NCBI RefSeq assembly: GCF_020447305.1
Contig: NZ_CP095732.1
Span: forward strand, 1,334,501-1,398,500
Length of the DNA stretch: 64,000 bases
Direction: 5' to 3'
Origin: Abyssibius alkaniclasticus
GTDB taxonomy: Bacteria > Pseudomonadota > Alphaproteobacteria > Rhodobacterales > Rhodobacteraceae
The first letter of the stretch is position 1. The number at the start of each line of letters is the position of its first letter. The translations under genes and the position numbers were made by a program. The notes beneath the pieces were generated by a model that was given only the letters and a program-made list of their open reading frames with translations, did no database searches and had not been told where the DNA came from. Below are positions 27,174 through 39,587 of this stretch, piece by piece.

Positions 27174-27707
27174 ATGGCTAAACGTTGGTATTCGGTTAGC
27201 GTTCTGTCGAATTTCGAGAAAAAGGTCGCCGAGCAAATTCGCGAGTTGACCGTTCAGCGCGGGCTGGAAGACGAAATCGAACAGGTTCTTGTGCCCACCG
27301 AAGAGGTGATCGAGGTGCGCCGCGGCAAAAAGGTGCAGACCGAACGCCGCTTCATGCCGGGCTATGTGCTTGTGCGTATGGAACTGACCGACCGCGCCTA
27401 TCACATGATTTCGAGCATCAACCGGGTGACCGGATTTTTGGGCGCGCAGAACACACCCTCGCCGATGCGTGATTCGGAAGTGGCGCGCATTCTGAACCAG
27501 GTTGAAGAAGGCGCCGAGGCGCCGCGTTCGCTGATCATCTTTGAAATCGGCGAGCAGGTGAATGTAACCGACGGCCCGTTCGAGGGTTTTGCAGGCATGG
27601 TCGAGGATGTGGATCCCGAGCATTCGCGCCTCAAAGTGTCGGTGTCGATCTTTGGCCGGGCCACCCCGGTCGAGTTGGAATTCACACAGGTGGCCAAGGT
27701 CGCCTGA
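27174..27707 (+). CDS. nusG: Transcription elongation/antitermination factor NusG
   Basis: A 177-residue factor that binds RNA polymerase through its NGN domain and contacts S10 or Rho through its KOW domain. The N-terminal KRWYSVSVLSNFEKKVAEQI and RRFMPGYVLVRMELTDRAYH mark the NGN domain. The C-terminal KOW is FEIGEQVNVTDGPFEGFAGM, followed by DPEHSRLKVSVSIFGR. The length is normal. The 103 bp before rplK contain TATACAAT at 27756 but no partner -35 that I can see. Confidence 0.97.
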   Translation: MAKRWYSVSVLSNFEKKVAEQIRELTVQRGLEDEIEQVLVPTEEVIEVRRGKKVQTERRFMPGYVLVRMELTDRAYHMISSINRVTGFLGAQNTPSPMRDSEVARILNQVEEGAEAPRSLIIFEIGEQVNVTDGPFEGFAGMVEDVDPEHSRLKVSVSIFGRATPVELEFTQVAKVA

Positions 27708-27810
27708 GTGATGTCGCTGTGGGAGGCGAGGGCACGCGCGCCCGGACCGCACCACTATACAATGGCTCCCAGATCGCGTTCTGGCGGGCGGTGAAACAAA
27801 GGAGGCCGAC

Positions 27811-28239
27811 ATGGCCAAGAAAGTAGCGGGCAAGCTTAAGCTGCAAGTCCCCGCAGGCAAAGCGAACCCCTCTCCGCCGGTTGGTCCGGCGCTGGGTCAG
27901 CGCGGCCTGAACATCATGGAATTCTGCAAGGCGTTCAACGCCAAAACCCAGGAGATGGAAGCCGGCCAGCCTTGCCCGACGCTCATCACCTATTACACCG
28001 ACAAATCCTTCACGATGGAGATCAAGACGCCACCCGCGTCGTTCCTCATCAAAAAGGCGGCTGGTCTGGCTTCGGCCTCCAAGACGCCCGGCAAGGAAAC
28101 CGCCGGTTCGGTAACAACCGCACAGGTGCGCGCGATTGCCGAAGCCAAGATGAAAGACCTGAGCGCCAATGATATCGACGCTGCGATGCTGATCATCGCG
28201 GGTTCGGCGCGCTCGATGGGCATCGAGGTGAAGGGCTGA
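27811..28239 (+). CDS. rplK: 50S ribosomal protein L11
   Basis: A 142-residue protein of the GTPase-associated centre, binding the thiostrepton loop of 23S rRNA. The N-terminal domain has [20 protein letters not shown] and the C-terminal RNA-binding domain has [25 protein letters not shown] precedes the ATG. It is separated from rplA by 2 bp. Confidence 0.98.
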   Translation: MAKKVAGKLKLQVPAGKANPSPPVGPALGQRGLNIMEFCKAFNAKTQEMEAGQPCPTLITYYTDKSFTMEIKTPPASFLIKKAAGLASASKTPGKETAGSVTTAQVRAIAEAKMKDLSANDIDAAMLIIAGSARSMGIEVKG

Positions 28240-28241
28240 TC

Positions 28242-28940
28242 ATGGCAAAAACTGGAAAACGCACCGCGGCTGCTCGCGCCGCATTCGAAGGCAAAAACAA
28301 CCTGTCGGTTGCCGAGGCCGTCGCACTGATCAAGGCCAATGCCAAAACCAAGTTTGACGAAACGCTGGATATCGCGCTGAGCCTGGGTGTTGACCCGCGC
28401 CATGCCGACCAGATGGTTCGTGGTGTTTGCGCCCTGCCCAACGGCACAGGCAAAACCGTTCGCGTGGCCGTGTTCGCCCGCAACGAAAAAGCCGATGAAG
28501 CAACCGCTGCCGGTGCCGATATCGTTGGCGCCGAAGACCTGATGGAAGCCATCCAGGCTGGCAAGATCGATTTTGACCGCTGCATCGCAACCCCCGACAT
28601 GATGGGGATTGTGGGCCGCCTCGGTAAAATCCTTGGCCCGCGCAACCTGATGCCCAACCCCCGCGTTGGCACGGTAACGATGGATGTCAAAGCTGCTGTT
28701 GAAGCCGCGAAGGCCGGCGAAGTGCAGTTCAAAGCTGAAAAAGGCGGCGTTGTTCATGCCGGTATTGGCAAAATGTCGTTCGACGAAGCCAAGCTTGCTG
28801 AAAACATCAAGGCCTTTGTTTCGGCTGTGAACAAAGCCAAGCCCGCGGGCGCCAAGGGCACTTATATGAAGAAAATCGCGCTATCCAGCACGATGGGCCC
28901 GGGTGTTGCGCTGGATGTTGCCAGCGCGGTTGGCGAATAA
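28242..28940 (+). CDS. rplA: 50S ribosomal protein L1
   Basis: A 232-residue L1-stalk protein involved in E-site tRNA release. In many bacteria it represses its own rplK-rplA operon. The typical segments [40 protein letters not shown] and [17 protein letters not shown] are present. The length is close to the E. coli protein (234). Confidence 0.98.
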   Translation: MAKTGKRTAAARAAFEGKNNLSVAEAVALIKANAKTKFDETLDIALSLGVDPRHADQMVRGVCALPNGTGKTVRVAVFARNEKADEATAAGADIVGAEDLMEAIQAGKIDFDRCIATPDMMGIVGRLGKILGPRNLMPNPRVGTVTMDVKAAVEAAKAGEVQFKAEKGGVVHAGIGKMSFDEAKLAENIKAFVSAVNKAKPAGAKGTYMKKIALSSTMGPGVALDVASAVGE

Positions 28941-29170
28941 GAATTCTGCCGGGGTGACCCGGTGGTTTGGCGGGCTGCCACGGTGGCCCGTCTCTGTCCG
29001 AGACGGTGGGTGGCCATCTGGCCTTAATACCCTGCTTGAGACGGAACGGATCAGGACTTTGCGAGGGGAACCTCGGGTGGTTTTGGCTGGTTCCGTAATG
29101 GACCTAAGCGTCGGGGCAACCCGGCAAAATGAGCTGGAAGGGGCAACCCTTTCTAATATGGAGCAAACCT
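28941..29170 (+). promoter_or_regulatory. rplJ leader with hairpins (probable L10 autoregulatory leader)
   Basis: A 230 bp untranslated spacer between rplA and rplJ. It contains a perfect 7 bp hairpin CCGTCTC-TGTCC-GAGACGG (28988-29006) and further G-rich paired segments up to a Shine-Dalgarno next to a GTG start. L10-(L12)4 represses rplJL by binding such leaders in many bacteria. I infer this role from position and length and did not model the full fold. Confidence 0.5.
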
Positions 29171-29686
29171 GTGGATAGAGCCCAAAAGGAAGAAGTGGTC
29201 GCTGAACTCGGCCAGATCTTTGCGGACTCTGGTGTTGTTGTGGTTGCACACTACGCCGGAATCACAGTTGCCGAGATGACGGATTTCCGTAACCGTATGC
29301 GTGAAGCAGGCGGCGGGGTTCGTGTTGCCAAAAACAAGCTCGCCAAAATCGCCCTGGAAGGCCAGCCCTGCGAAAGCATGGCCGCGCTGCTCGAGGGCCA
29401 GACGGTATTTGCATATTCGGTCGATCCGGTTGCCGCGGCGAAAGTCGTGGACAACTATGCCAAGGACAACGCCAAACTGGTGGTTCTTGGTGGTTCGATG
29501 GGTGCTGCCGCTCTGGACGCTGCCGGTGTCAAGGCCGTTGCAGCCATGCCGTCGCGCGAAGAGGTTATCGCCTCAATCGCGGCTTGCATTGGTTCGCCTG
29601 CCTCCAACATCGCTGGTGCAATTGGCGCGCCTGCTTCGAATATTGCGGGGATCCTTTCGACCCTCGAAGAACGCGAAGCGGCATAA
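29171..29686 (+). CDS. rplJ: 50S ribosomal protein L10
   Basis: A 171-residue base of the L7/L12 stalk. It starts at GTG ([20 protein letters not shown]), where the family N-terminus begins, with GGAGC upstream; longer upstream codons do not match the family. The rRNA-binding domain contains [19 protein letters not shown] and [14 protein letters not shown]. The helical C-terminus ([16 protein letters not shown]) binds L7/L12 dimers. Confidence 0.96.
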   Translation: MDRAQKEEVVAELGQIFADSGVVVVAHYAGITVAEMTDFRNRMREAGGGVRVAKNKLAKIALEGQPCESMAALLEGQTVFAYSVDPVAAAKVVDNYAKDNAKLVVLGGSMGAAALDAAGVKAVAAMPSREEVIASIAACIGSPASNIAGAIGAPASNIAGILSTLEEREAA

Positions 29687-29762
29687 CATCTTAGCAAAAG
29701 TGACCGACGTTGTGCAAAGGCACATACCGGAAACCATCTTAACCTGATACGGAAGAAAACAA

Positions 29763-30137
29763 ATGGCTGATCTTAAAAAACTGGCTGAACAGATTGTGGG
29801 TCTGACCCTTCTGGAAGCTGTAGAACTGAAAAACATCCTGAAAGACGAATATGGCATCGAGCCTGCCGCCGGTGCTGCTGTTGCAGTCGCTGGTCCGGCT
29901 GTTGCCGCCGAAGCTGCGGAAGAAAAAACCGAATTCGACGTGATCCTCGTTGAAGCCGGCGCGCAGAAAATCAACGTCATCAAGGAAGTCCGTGCCATCA
30001 CCGGTCTTGGCCTGAAAGAAGCCAAAGACCTGGTTGAAGCCGGTGGCAAAGCTGTCAAGGAACAGGCTTCCAAAGCCGAAGCCGAAGACATCAAGGCGAA
30101 ACTTGAAGCCGCTGGCGCCAAGGTTGAGCTGAAGTAA
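29763..30137 (+). CDS. rplL: 50S ribosomal protein L7/L12
   Basis: A 124-residue stalk protein that recruits translation GTPases. An N-terminal dimerisation domain ([20 protein letters not shown]), an Ala/Val-rich hinge around residues 36-54, and a C-terminal domain ([20 protein letters not shown], then [12 protein letters not shown]) are present. It follows rplJ after 76 bp. Confidence 0.98.
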   Translation: MADLKKLAEQIVGLTLLEAVELKNILKDEYGIEPAAGAAVAVAGPAVAAEAAEEKTEFDVILVEAGAQKINVIKEVRAITGLGLKEAKDLVEAGGKAVKEQASKAEAEDIKAKLEAAGAKVELK

Positions 30138-30174
30138 TCCGCAGCAGGTTTCGGCCTGCCGGATTTGAAAAAAC

Positions 30175-30205
30175 GGCTGGATCCGCGCAATCGCGGGTCC
30201 GGCTT
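30175..30205 (+). terminator. Hairpin between rplL and rpoB (attenuator or processing site)
   Basis: GGCTGGATCCGCG pairs with CGCGGGTCCGGCT (with G-U pairs) around a CAAT loop inside the 239 bp rplL-rpoB spacer. The tail TCTTGTGTCTCT is only moderately U-rich. In E. coli this spacer holds a partial terminator and an RNase III site; the same role here is inferred. Confidence 0.45.
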
Positions 30206-30376
30206 CTTGTGTCTCTCAGGGTGGCGTGCCTTTACGCCACGGCATCCTGACAGGCACGAGCCCTTCGGAAGCGCGGAACTGGGAAGCCGCGCAAGCATTG
30301 AAGGGGACGTCCTCGCAAGGCAGAACCCGCGTTCCCCGCCGCTGGTTCCTGCGTGCAGAAAAAGGTGAGACTACAC

Positions 30377-33300
30377 ATGGCGCAGACCCATTCCGGCCAC
30401 AAGCGTATCCGCAAATTTTATGGCAGCATCCGCGAAGTTGCGGCAATGCCAAACCTGATTGAAGTTCAAAAGAGCAGCTATGATCTGTTCCTGAATTCCG
30501 GCGATGCCCCCACCCATGCCGATGGCGAAGGGCTGAACGCGGTTTTCCAATCGGTATTCCCGATCAAGGATTTCAACGAAACGGCGATTCTGGAATTCGT
30601 GAAATACGAACTCGACCCGCCGAAATACGATGTTGAAGAATGCCAGCAGCGCGACATGACCTATGGCGCCCCGCTGCGCGTGACCCTGCGCCTGATCGTG
30701 TTTGAAATTGATGAGGATACGGGCAACAAATCGGTCAAGGACATCAAGGAACAAGACGTTTACATGGGCGACATGCCCCTGATGACCGGCAATGGCACAT
30801 TCGTTGTGAACGGGACAGAGCGTGTTATCGTTTCCCAGATGCACCGCAGCCCGGGCGTGTTTTTCGACCACGACCGCGGCAAGACCCATTCCAGCGGCAA
30901 ATTGCTGTTCACCAGCCGCATCATCCCCTATCGCGGCAGCTGGCTCGACTTTGAATTCGACGCCAAAGACCTTGTCTTCGCGCGCATCGACCGCCGCCGC
31001 AAACTGCCTGTAACCACCCTGCTTTATGCGCTGGGGCTGGACCAGGAAGGCATTATGAATGCCTATTACGACACGGTAAACTTCCGCCAGATCAAGAAAA
31101 AAGGCTGGGCGACCAAGTTCTTCCCGGAACGGTTCCGCGGCCAGAAGCCTGCTTTTGACATTGTCGATGCCAAAACCGGCAAGGTTGTGGCCGAAGCCAA
31201 CAAGAAGATGACCCCGCGCGATGTGAAAAAACTCATCGACGCTGGTGATGTTGCCGAAATCCTCGTGCCGTTTGATGCGCTGATCGGCCGTTTCGCGGCC
31301 AAAGACATGATCAACGAAAAAACCGGCGAGATCTGGGTCGAAGCCGGTGACGAGCTGACATGGGAGCTTGGCAAAGACGGTGAAGTGACCGGCGGCACGC
31401 TGAAAACCCTGCTCGATAACGGCGTGACCGATATTCCGGTGCTGGATATCGACGGCGTGAATGTCGGCGCTTACATGCGCAACACCATGCAGGTGGATAA
31501 GAACCTGAACCGCGAAACCGCCTTGCTCGACATTTATCGTGTCATGCGCCCGGGCGAGCCGCCGACCATTGAAGCGGCAAGCCAGATGTTCGACGGGCTG
31601 TTCTTTGACAGCGAGCGTTATGATCTGTCGGCCGTTGGCCGCGTGAAAATGAACATGCGTCTGGCGCTTGATGCACCCGACACCATGCGCACGCTGCGCA
31701 ATGACGATATTATCGCCGTGATCCGCGCGCTGGTTGATCTGCGCGATGGCAAGGGCGAGATCGACGATATCGACCATCTGGGCAACCGCCGTGTGCGTTC
31801 GGTTGGCGAGTTGATGGAAAACCAGTATCGCGTTGGCCTGCTGCGCATGGAACGCGCGATCAAGGAACGCATGAGCAGCGTCGAGATCGACGCCGTGATG
31901 CCGCAAGACCTGATCAACGCCAAGCCGGCTTCGGCGGCGGTGCGCGAATTCTTTGGCTCGTCGCAGCTTAGCCAGTTCATGGACCAGACCAACCCCTTGT
32001 CGGAAGTCACCCACAAGCGCCGCCTGTCAGCCCTTGGGCCGGGCGGGCTTACGCGGGAACGTGCCGGCTTTGAGGTGCGCGACGTTCACCCCACCCATTA
32101 CGGCCGCATGTGCCCGATTGAAACGCCCGAGGGGCCGAATATCGGGCTGATCAACAGCCTGGCGACCTTTGCCAAGGTGAACAAATACGGCTTCATCGAA
32201 ACCCCCTATCGCCGCGTTGTCGACAGCACGGTGACCGATGAGGTCATCTATATGTCGGCCACCGAAGAAATGCGCCATACCGTTGCGCAGGCCAACGCGC
32301 AGCTCGATGAGAACGGCAAGTTCCAGAACGAGCTGGTGTCGACCCGCAAATCGGGCGAATACATGCTGAACCCGCCGTCCAGCGTCGATCTGATCGACGT
32401 TTCGCCAAAACAGCTGGTTTCGGTTGCGGCCTCGCTTATTCCCTTCCTGGAAAATGACGACGCCAACCGCGCATTGATGGGCTCGAACATGCAGCGCCAG
32501 GCCGTGCCGCTTCTGCGCGCCGAAGCCCCGTTTGTGGGCACCGGCATGGAAGAGGTTGTGGCCATCGACTCCGGTGCTGCCATCACCGCGCGCCGCGCCG
32601 GTGTGGTCGATCAGGTGGATGCGACGCGTATCGTTGTGCGCGCCACCGAAGACCTTGCGCCCGGCGACCCCGGCGTTGACATCTATCGCTTGCGCAAATT
32701 CCAGCGGTCGAACCAGTCGACCTGCATCAACCAGCGCCCGCTGGTGAAGGTGGGCGACAGCGTTCACAAGGGCGAAGTTGTGGCCGATGGCCCCTCGACC
32801 GACCTTGGTGAACTGGCGCTGGGTAAAAACGTGCTTGTCGCCTTCATGCCGTGGAATGGCTATAACTACGAAGACTCGATCCTGATCAGCGAGCGCATTG
32901 TGAAAGACGATGTGTTCACCTCGATCCATATCGAGGAATTCGAAGTTTCCGCGCGTGACACGCGCCTCGGGCCAGAGGAAATTACCCGCGACATTCCGAA
33001 CGTGGGTGAAGAAGCTTTGCGCAATCTCGACGAGGCGGGCATCGTCTATATCGGCGCCGAAGTCGGGCCTGCCGATATTCTGGTTGGCAAGATCACCCCC
33101 AAGGGCGAAAGCCCGATGACGCCGGAAGAAAAACTTCTGCGCGCCATCTTCGGTGAAAAAGCCTCGGACGTGCGCGACACCTCGTTGCGCCTGCCACCGG
33201 GTGACTTTGGCACCGTGGTTGAGGTGCGGGTATTCAACCGCCACGGCGTGGACAAGGACGAGCGTGCCCTGCAGATCGAGCGTGAGGAGGTTGAACGCCT

Positions 33301-34510
33301 TGCCCGTGACCGCGATGACGAGTTGGCGATTCTGGAGCGTAACATCTATTCGCGCCTGCGCAGCCTGCTGATCGGCAAGAAGGCTGTCAAAGGCCCGAAA
33401 GGCGTGAAGCCCGGTTCGGAGATTACCGAAGAACTGCTCGCAACCCTGTCGCGCGGCCAGTATTGGCAGCTTGCCCTGGGCGATGACACTGACGCACAGT
33501 CGATGGAAGCGCTGCACGGCCAGTATGAGTTGCAGAAAAAGCAGCTTGATGCGCGCTTTGAAGACAAGGTTGAAAAGGTCCGCCGTGGTGATGATTTGCC
33601 ACCGGGCGTGATGAAGATGGTCAAGGTTTTCGTGGCGGTGAAGCGCAAGTTGCAGCCGGGCGATAAAATGGCCGGCCGTCACGGCAACAAGGGTGTTATC
33701 TCCAAGGTTGTGCCTGAAGAAGACATGCCCTTCCTGGCCGATGGCACGCCTGTCGATGTTGTGCTGAACCCGCTGGGTGTGCCTTCGCGCATGAATGTGG
33801 GGCAGATCCTTGAAACCCATATGGGCTGGGCGGCACGCAGCCTTGGTGGCGCGATTGATGAATCCTTGAAGGAATACCGCCGTTCGGGCGATATGACCCC
33901 GCTCAATGATTCATTGAAACTGGCTTACGGCGAAGAGGTCTATGAATCGGCCTTCCGCTCCATGACCACCGAGCAACTGCTTGAGGCTTCGGAAAACGTC
34001 ACCCGCGGCGTTCCCATCGCAACCCCCGTCTTTGACGGTGCGCGCGAAGTGGACGTGAACGATGCGCTGACCCGCGCCGGGCTTGATACGTCGGGCCAGT
34101 CGACCGTTTATGACGGCCGCACCGGCGAGCAGTTTGCCCGTAAGGTCACCGTTGGTGTGAAATACATCCTCAAACTGCACCATCTTGTGGATGACAAGAT
34201 CCACGCGCGTTCGACCGGGCCTTACAGCCTGGTTACCCAGCAGCCGCTGGGTGGTAAGGCGCAGTTCGGTGGCCAGCGCTTTGGTGAGATGGAGGTCTGG
34301 GCGCTTGAAGCCTATGGCGCCGCCTACACCTTGCAGGAAATGTTGACCGTGAAATCGGATGACGTGGCCGGCCGCACCAAGGTCTATGAGAGCATCGTGA
34401 AGGGCGAGGATAATTTCGAAGCCGGAATTCCCGAATCGTTCAACGTGTTGATTAAAGAAATCCGCTCGCTCGGCTTGAATATCGAGCTGCAGGATTCGGA
34501 GCAGGAGTAG
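30377..34510 (+). CDS. rpoB: RNA polymerase subunit beta
   Basis: A 1377-residue catalytic subunit. The start [16 protein letters not shown] is the family N-terminus. The rifampicin pocket reads [20 protein letters not shown] then [11 protein letters not shown], with the sensitive-type Asp, His and Ser present. [17 protein letters not shown] and [20 protein letters not shown] are the conserved core motifs. The C-terminus [20 protein letters not shown] contacts beta prime. It follows rplL after 239 bp and precedes rpoC by 45 bp. Confidence 0.99.
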   Translation: MAQTHSGHKRIRKFYGSIREVAAMPNLIEVQKSSYDLFLNSGDAPTHADGEGLNAVFQSVFPIKDFNETAILEFVKYELDPPKYDVEECQQRDMTYGAPLRVTLRLIVFEIDEDTGNKSVKDIKEQDVYMGDMPLMTGNGTFVVNGTERVIVSQMHRSPGVFFDHDRGKTHSSGKLLFTSRIIPYRGSWLDFEFDAKDLVFARIDRRRKLPVTTLLYALGLDQEGIMNAYYDTVNFRQIKKKGWATKFFPERFRGQKPAFDIVDAKTGKVVAEANKKMTPRDVKKLIDAGDVAEILVPFDALIGRFAAKDMINEKTGEIWVEAGDELTWELGKDGEVTGGTLKTLLDNGVTDIPVLDIDGVNVGAYMRNTMQVDKNLNRETALLDIYRVMRPGEPPTIEAASQMFDGLFFDSERYDLSAVGRVKMNMRLALDAPDTMRTLRNDDIIAVIRALVDLRDGKGEIDDIDHLGNRRVRSVGELMENQYRVGLLRMERAIKERMSSVEIDAVMPQDLINAKPASAAVREFFGSSQLSQFMDQTNPLSEVTHKRRLSALGPGGLTRERAGFEVRDVHPTHYGRMCPIETPEGPNIGLINSLATFAKVNKYGFIETPYRRVVDSTVTDEVIYMSATEEMRHTVAQANAQLDENGKFQNELVSTRKSGEYMLNPPSSVDLIDVSPKQLVSVAASLIPFLENDDANRALMGSNMQRQAVPLLRAEAPFVGTGMEEVVAIDSGAAITARRAGVVDQVDATRIVVRATEDLAPGDPGVDIYRLRKFQRSNQSTCINQRPLVKVGDSVHKGEVVADGPSTDLGELALGKNVLVAFMPWNGYNYEDSILISERIVKDDVFTSIHIEEFEVSARDTRLGPEEITRDIPNVGEEALRNLDEAGIVYIGAEVGPADILVGKITPKGESPMTPEEKLLRAIFGEKASDVRDTSLRLPPGDFGTVVEVRVFNRHGVDKDERALQIEREEVERLARDRDDELAILERNIYSRLRSLLIGKKAVKGPKGVKPGSEITEELLATLSRGQYWQLALGDDTDAQSMEALHGQYELQKKQLDARFEDKVEKVRRGDDLPPGVMKMVKVFVAVKRKLQPGDKMAGRHGNKGVISKVVPEEDMPFLADGTPVDVVLNPLGVPSRMNVGQILETHMGWAARSLGGAIDESLKEYRRSGDMTPLNDSLKLAYGEEVYESAFRSMTTEQLLEASENVTRGVPIATPVFDGAREVDVNDALTRAGLDTSGQSTVYDGRTGEQFARKVTVGVKYILKLHHLVDDKIHARSTGPYSLVTQQPLGGKAQFGGQRFGEMEVWALEAYGAAYTLQEMLTVKSDDVAGRTKVYESIVKGEDNFEAGIPESFNVLIKEIRSLGLNIELQDSEQE

Positions 34511-34555
34511 GGCGTCCGCGCCCACTCCCCCAGAAACGAGATCAAGGAACATCCA

Positions 34556-37500
34556 ATGAACCAGGAAGTCATGAACCCGTTCAATCCGGTCCAGCCAGTC
34601 AAGGCGTTTGACGAGATTCGAATCTCGCTCGCCTCGCCGGAGCGGATTTTGTCGTGGTCCTTCGGGGAAATCAAAAAGCCCGAAACCATCAACTATCGCA
34701 CGTTCAAACCGGAACGTGACGGTCTTTTCTGCGCCCGTATCTTCGGGCCGGTCAAGGATTATGAGTGCCTGTGCGGCAAGTATAAGCGCATGAAATACCG
34801 CGGTGTGACCTGCGAAAAATGTGGTGTGGAAGTCACGCTGCAAAAGGTCCGCCGCGAGCGTATGGGCCATATCGAGCTTGCCGCGCCCGTGGCGCATATC
34901 TGGTTTTTGAAGTCGCTTCCGTCCCGGATCGGCCTGATGCTGGACATGACGCTGCGCGATCTGGAACGCATTCTGTATTTCGAGCAGTATGTGGTGATCG
35001 AGCCCGGCCTGACCGACCTCAAGCATGGCCAGCTGATGACCGAGGAAGAATTCCTCGACGCGGAAGACCAGTATGGCGCAGATGCCTTCACCGCCGGTAT
35101 CGGTGCTGAAGCCATTCGTGAAATGCTGGCCGCGATCGACCTTGAAGCCGAAGTTGAGCAGTTGCGCGCCGATCTGGCTGTCGCCACTGGCGAATTGAAG
35201 CCCAAGAAGATCATCAAGCGCCTGAAGCTGGTTGAATCATTCCGTGAATCGGGCAACCGCCCGGAATGGATGATTTTGACCGTGATTCCGGTTATTCCGC
35301 CCGAGCTGCGCCCGCTGGTGCCGCTGGATGGTGGCCGCTTCGCGACATCCGACCTCAACGACCTGTATCGCCGCGTGATCAACCGGAACAACCGTTTGAA
35401 ACGGCTGATCGAGCTGCGCGCGCCCGATATCATCATCCGCAACGAAAAGCGTATGTTGCAGGAATCGGTCGATGCGCTGTTTGACAATGGTCGCCGTGGC
35501 CGCGTGATCACCGGTGCCAACAAGCGCCCGCTGAAATCGCTTTCGGACATGCTCAAAGGCAAGCAGGGCCGTTTCCGCCAGAACCTTCTGGGGAAACGCG
35601 TCGACTTTTCGGGCCGTTCGGTAATTGTGACCGGGCCGGAGTTGAAGCTGCACCAGTGCGGGCTGCCCAAGAAAATGGCGCTCGAACTGTTCAAGCCGTT
35701 TATCTATAGCCGCCTTGAAGCCAAGGGCCTGTCCTCGACCGTGAAGCAGGCCAAGAAGCTGGTGGAAAAAGAGCGCCCCGAAGTGTGGGATATTCTGGAC
35801 GAAGTGATCCGCGAACATCCCGTGCTGCTGAACCGTGCGCCGACCTTGCACCGTTTGGGCATTCAGGCATTTGAGCCCGTGCTGATCGAGGGTAAGGCCA
35901 TCCAGCTTCACCCGCTCGTCTGTTCGGCCTTCAACGCCGACTTTGATGGCGACCAGATGGCCGTTCACGTGCCGCTTTCGCTGGAAGCCCAGTTGGAAGC
36001 CCGCGTGCTTATGATGTCGACCAACAACGTGCTGTCACCGGCCAACGGCAAGCCGATCATCGTGCCTTCGCAGGACATGATTTTGGGCCTCTATTACGTG
36101 TCGCTGATGCGTGAGGGCCTGAAGGGCGAAGGCATGGTCTTTGGCTCGCTCGAAGAGGTTGAACATGCGCTGGATGCCGGCATTGTGCATTTGCACAGCA
36201 AGATCCAGGCGCGTATCGAACAGATCGACGAAGAGGGCAACACGGTTCTGAAGCGGTTTGAAACCACGCCGGGCCGGATGCGCCTTGGCTCGATGCTGCC
36301 GAAGAACTTCAAGGCACCGTTTGACATTGTGAACCGCCTGCTGCGCAAAAAGGAAGTGGGCGAGGTCATCGACACCGTTTACCGCCATTGCGGGCAAAAA
36401 GAATCGGTCATCTTCTGCGACCAGATCATGACGCTGGGATTCCGCGAAGCGTTCAAAGCCGGTATTTCCTTTGGGAAGGATGACATGGTCATTCCCGATA
36501 CCAAATGGGATTTGGTGAACGACACCCGCAATCAGGTGAAGGAATACGAACAGCAATACATGGATGGTCTGATCACCACCGGTGAGAAATACAACAAGGT
36601 GGTTGATGCCTGGTCGAAATGTTCCGACCGTGTGGCCGATGCCATGATGGCGGATATCTCGGCGATGCGGACCTCGGATGCCGGCGTTCAGGAAGAGCCG
36701 AACTCGGTTTACATGATGAGCCATTCCGGTGCGCGTGGTTCGCCCGCGCAGATGAAGCAGCTTGGCGGTATGCGCGGCCTTATGGCCAAACCGTCGGGTG
36801 AGATCATCGAAACGCCGATCATCTCGAACTTCAAGGAAGGCCTGACCGTGCTTGAGTATTTCAACTCGACCCACGGTGCGCGTAAAGGTCTGGCCGATAC
36901 CGCGATGAAAACCGCGAACTCGGGCTACCTGACACGGCGTTTGGTTGACGTGGCGCAGGACTGCATTGTCAAGATCGACGATTGCGGCACCGATCGCTCG
37001 ATCACCGTGCGCCCAGCCATCAATGATGGTGAGGTGGTTGCCTCGCTGGCCGAGCGTGTTCTTGGCCGCGTTGTGGCCGAAGACGTGCTTGACCCGGCCA
37101 CCGGCGAAGTGCTGGCGCATCGCGACCAGCTGCTTGACGAACGTGCATCCGAAGAGCTGGAGGCCGCTGGCCTGTTGCAGGTTCAGGTGCGCTCGCCACT
37201 GACCTGTGAAGCCGAAGACGGGATCTGTGCGCAGTGCTATGGCCGCGACCTGGCCCGTGGCACCCGCGTGAACCCCGGCGAGGCTGTCGGCATCATTGCC
37301 GCGCAGTCCATCGGTGAACCCGGCACGCAGCTTACCATGCGGACCTTCCACATTGGTGGTATCGCGCAGGGTGGTCAGCAATCCTTCATGGAGGCAAGCC
37401 AGAAAGGTCGTGTTGAATTCCGCAATCCGAACATTCTGACCAACTCCGCAGGTGAGCAGATCGTTCTGAGCCGGAACATGGAACTGGCGATCATCGATGA

Positions 37501-38773
37501 GCATGGCGTTGAACGCGCGCATCACAAGCTGACCTACGCAACCAAGCTGATCGTCAAAGACGGCCAGCAGGTCGAGCGTGGCGCGAAGCTGTTCGAGTGG
37601 GACCCGTATACACTGCCGATCATTGCCGAGCGTGACGGGCAGGCGAAGTTTGTCGACCTCACCTCCGGCCTGTCGGTGCGTGAGGAAACAGACGATGCGA
37701 CCGGTATCGCCCAGAAGATCGTTTCGGATTGGCGTTCGGCCCCCAAGGCCAACGAGATCAAGCCCGAAATCATCGTGATGGACCCGAAAACCGGCGAGCC
37801 GATGCGTCTGGACAATGGCAACCCCGAAGTTCACCCCATGTCGGTTGACGCGATTCTGTCGGTCGAAGACGGGCAGGACGTGAAGGCGGGCGATGTGCTG
37901 GCGCGTATTCCGCGCGAAGGTGCCAAGATCAAGGACATTACCGGGGGTCTGCCCCGCGTGGCCGAATTGTTCGAAGCCCGCCGCCCGAAAGACCACGCGC
38001 TGATCTGCGAAATCGACGGTTACGTGCGCTTTGGCAAAGACTACAAGAACAAGCGCCGCATCACCATCGAGCCCGTCGAAGAGGGTCTGGACCCGGTCGA
38101 ATACCTCGTGCCCAAGGGCAAGCATATTCCTGTTCAGGAAGGTGATTTTGTCGGCAAGGGCGAATACATCATGGACGGCAACCCCGCGCCGCATGACATC
38201 CTGCAAATTCTGGGTGTCGAGGCCTTGGCTGACTACATGATCGACGAGGTGCAAGAGGTGTATCGTCTGCAGGGCGTGAAGATCAACGACAAGCATATCG
38301 AAGTGATCGTGCGCCAGATGCTGCAGAAATGGGAGGTTTCCGAAAGCGGCGGCACCGTTCTGCTGAAAGGCGAGCAGGTTGACAAGGCCGAGTTTGATGC
38401 CGAATGCGAAAAGGCTGTTGCCGCGGGGCGCGAACCTGCCAAAGGCGGCCCGATCCTGCTGGGCATCACCAAGGCCAGCCTGCAGACCCGCAGCTTCATC
38501 TCGGCGGCCTCCTTCCAGGAAACCACCCGCGTGCTGACCGAAGCGGCAACGCAAGGCAAGCGCGACAAGCTGGTGGGCCTGAAGGAGAACGTCATCGTCG
38601 GCCGCCTCATTCCGGCAGGCACGGGCCGTGCGACACACGAGATCAAGCGTGTGGCGCAAACCCGCGACGCCAAGGTCATTGCCGACCGCCGCGCCGAAGC
38701 GCAGCTTGTCAGCGATGCGATGAGCGTCGGCGAAGCCGAAACAGTCGAAACCGGCGAGGCCGATTTCGATTGA
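34556..38773 (+). CDS. rpoC: RNA polymerase subunit beta prime
   Basis: A 1405-residue catalytic subunit. The N-terminal zinc site is [20 protein letters not shown]. The active-site Mg loop is [16 protein letters not shown], the bridge-helix region contains [20 protein letters not shown], and a second zinc cluster reads [13 protein letters not shown]. The trigger-loop region has [16 protein letters not shown]. Length and order match E. coli (1407). AAGGAAC precedes the ATG. It is followed by a terminator. Confidence 0.99.
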   Translation: MNQEVMNPFNPVQPVKAFDEIRISLASPERILSWSFGEIKKPETINYRTFKPERDGLFCARIFGPVKDYECLCGKYKRMKYRGVTCEKCGVEVTLQKVRRERMGHIELAAPVAHIWFLKSLPSRIGLMLDMTLRDLERILYFEQYVVIEPGLTDLKHGQLMTEEEFLDAEDQYGADAFTAGIGAEAIREMLAAIDLEAEVEQLRADLAVATGELKPKKIIKRLKLVESFRESGNRPEWMILTVIPVIPPELRPLVPLDGGRFATSDLNDLYRRVINRNNRLKRLIELRAPDIIIRNEKRMLQESVDALFDNGRRGRVITGANKRPLKSLSDMLKGKQGRFRQNLLGKRVDFSGRSVIVTGPELKLHQCGLPKKMALELFKPFIYSRLEAKGLSSTVKQAKKLVEKERPEVWDILDEVIREHPVLLNRAPTLHRLGIQAFEPVLIEGKAIQLHPLVCSAFNADFDGDQMAVHVPLSLEAQLEARVLMMSTNNVLSPANGKPIIVPSQDMILGLYYVSLMREGLKGEGMVFGSLEEVEHALDAGIVHLHSKIQARIEQIDEEGNTVLKRFETTPGRMRLGSMLPKNFKAPFDIVNRLLRKKEVGEVIDTVYRHCGQKESVIFCDQIMTLGFREAFKAGISFGKDDMVIPDTKWDLVNDTRNQVKEYEQQYMDGLITTGEKYNKVVDAWSKCSDRVADAMMADISAMRTSDAGVQEEPNSVYMMSHSGARGSPAQMKQLGGMRGLMAKPSGEIIETPIISNFKEGLTVLEYFNSTHGARKGLADTAMKTANSGYLTRRLVDVAQDCIVKIDDCGTDRSITVRPAINDGEVVASLAERVLGRVVAEDVLDPATGEVLAHRDQLLDERASEELEAAGLLQVQVRSPLTCEAEDGICAQCYGRDLARGTRVNPGEAVGIIAAQSIGEPGTQLTMRTFHIGGIAQGGQQSFMEASQKGRVEFRNPNILTNSAGEQIVLSRNMELAIIDEHGVERAHHKLTYATKLIVKDGQQVERGAKLFEWDPYTLPIIAERDGQAKFVDLTSGLSVREETDDATGIAQKIVSDWRSAPKANEIKPEIIVMDPKTGEPMRLDNGNPEVHPMSVDAILSVEDGQDVKAGDVLARIPREGAKIKDITGGLPRVAELFEARRPKDHALICEIDGYVRFGKDYKNKRRITIEPVEEGLDPVEYLVPKGKHIPVQEGDFVGKGEYIMDGNPAPHDILQILGVEALADYMIDEVQEVYRLQGVKINDKHIEVIVRQMLQKWEVSESGGTVLLKGEQVDKAEFDAECEKAVAAGREPAKGGPILLGITKASLQTRSFISAASFQETTRVLTEAATQGKRDKLVGLKENVIVGRLIPAGTGRATHEIKRVAQTRDAKVIADRRAEAQLVSDAMSVGEAETVETGEADFD

Positions 38774-38811
38774 TCTGACGAATCGGCGCGCGCCATTCCG
38801 TGTGCCGACTC

Positions 38812-38863
38812 AAAAAAACACGCGGCGCTGCCGGATCGACCGGCGGCGCCGTGTATATTTTTG
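38812..38863 (+). terminator. Terminator after rpoC
   Basis: ACACGCGGCGCTGCCGG pairs, with small mismatches, to CCGGCGGCGCCGTGT around ATCGA and is followed by ATATTTTT. A run of A on the 5' side could allow weak bidirectional function. Confidence 0.75.
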
Positions 38864-38981
38864 CGAAAGCAGGACGCGGCCGATCGGTTGGAAAGTCTGT
38901 GTGCCGAATATTGCGGAAAACAGCCTGATCGCGTCAAAAAATTGCACGAAAACGTGCTGTTCGTGGCCAGGTTTTTGGCTG

Positions 38982-39010
38982 TTGACAATGGGGCCGACTC
39001 CTCCTAGGTT
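38982..39010 (+). promoter_or_regulatory. Putative promoter of the str operon
   Basis: TTGACA (38982-38987), a 17-base spacer and TAGGTT (39005-39010). The -35 is consensus, and the spacing is ideal. It lies about 190 bp upstream of rpsL. Confidence 0.65.
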
Positions 39011-39203
39011 CCGCCCGCTTGGGGTCGGTATGTGACCTTGGGCTTATAGCCACATACTGGTGGTCATGATCCGGGCGAAGGCCCCGATCCTCTGGAATTT
39101 AGCCGCGCCGGCCCCGTCTTCGGGCCGAGGGCGGCACTTTTGGCATTCCGCGAATCGCGCGGATGCTTGACGAATGAAACGGGTTGAACGGGGTTATTGC
39201 CGC

Positions 39204-39575
39204 ATGCCAACGATCCAACAGCTGATCCGCAAACCGCGGCAGCCTAAAGTCCAGCGCTCGAAGTCGCAGCATATGCAGGGTTGCCCGCAGAAGCGCGGCG
39301 TTTGCACGCGCGTCTATACAACGACGCCGAAAAAGCCGAACTCGGCCATGCGTAAGGTTGCCAAAGTGCGCCTGACCAATGGTTTTGAGGTCATTTCCTA
39401 TATCCCTGGTGAAAGCCACAACCTGCAGGAACACTCCGTAGTCCTCATCCGCGGCGGTCGCGTAAAAGACCTTCCCGGTGTGCGCTACCACATCCTGCGC
39501 GGTGTGCTGGATACCACGGGCGTGAAAGATCGTCGCCAGCGTCGTTCGAAATACGGCGCCAAGCGTCCGAAATAA
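39204..39575 (+). CDS. rpsL: 30S ribosomal protein S12
   Basis: A 123-residue decoding-centre protein. It starts [15 protein letters not shown]. Lys43 (in [12 protein letters not shown]) and Lys88 (in [12 protein letters not shown]) are the streptomycin-sensitive residues. Upstream in-frame codons exist from 39174 but do not match the family. rpsG follows after 12 bp. Confidence 0.98.
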   Translation: MPTIQQLIRKPRQPKVQRSKSQHMQGCPQKRGVCTRVYTTTPKKPNSAMRKVAKVRLTNGFEVISYIPGESHNLQEHSVVLIRGGRVKDLPGVRYHILRGVLDTTGVKDRRQRRSKYGAKRPK

Positions 39576-39587
39576 GGAGAGACAGAG

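Larger units (their letters stand above)
38774..39203 (+). promoter_or_regulatory. 430 bp rpoC-rpsL intergenic region
   Basis: No gene seen. It contains the rpoC terminator near 38812, a good promoter at 38982-39010, and then about 190 bp of leader with GC-rich inverted repeats (GGCCCCGTCTTCGGGCC type near 39110) before rpsL. This suggests that the str operon starts its own transcript with a structured leader. Confidence 0.6.

Noticed and set aside
36035-38659. Long open frame (874 codons) on the minus strand inside rpoC
   Set aside because: It lies opposite a certain, conserved gene, has no recognised domain and reflects third-position GC bias. The same applies to long antisense frames over rpoB, fusA, tuf and the adk-rpoA region.
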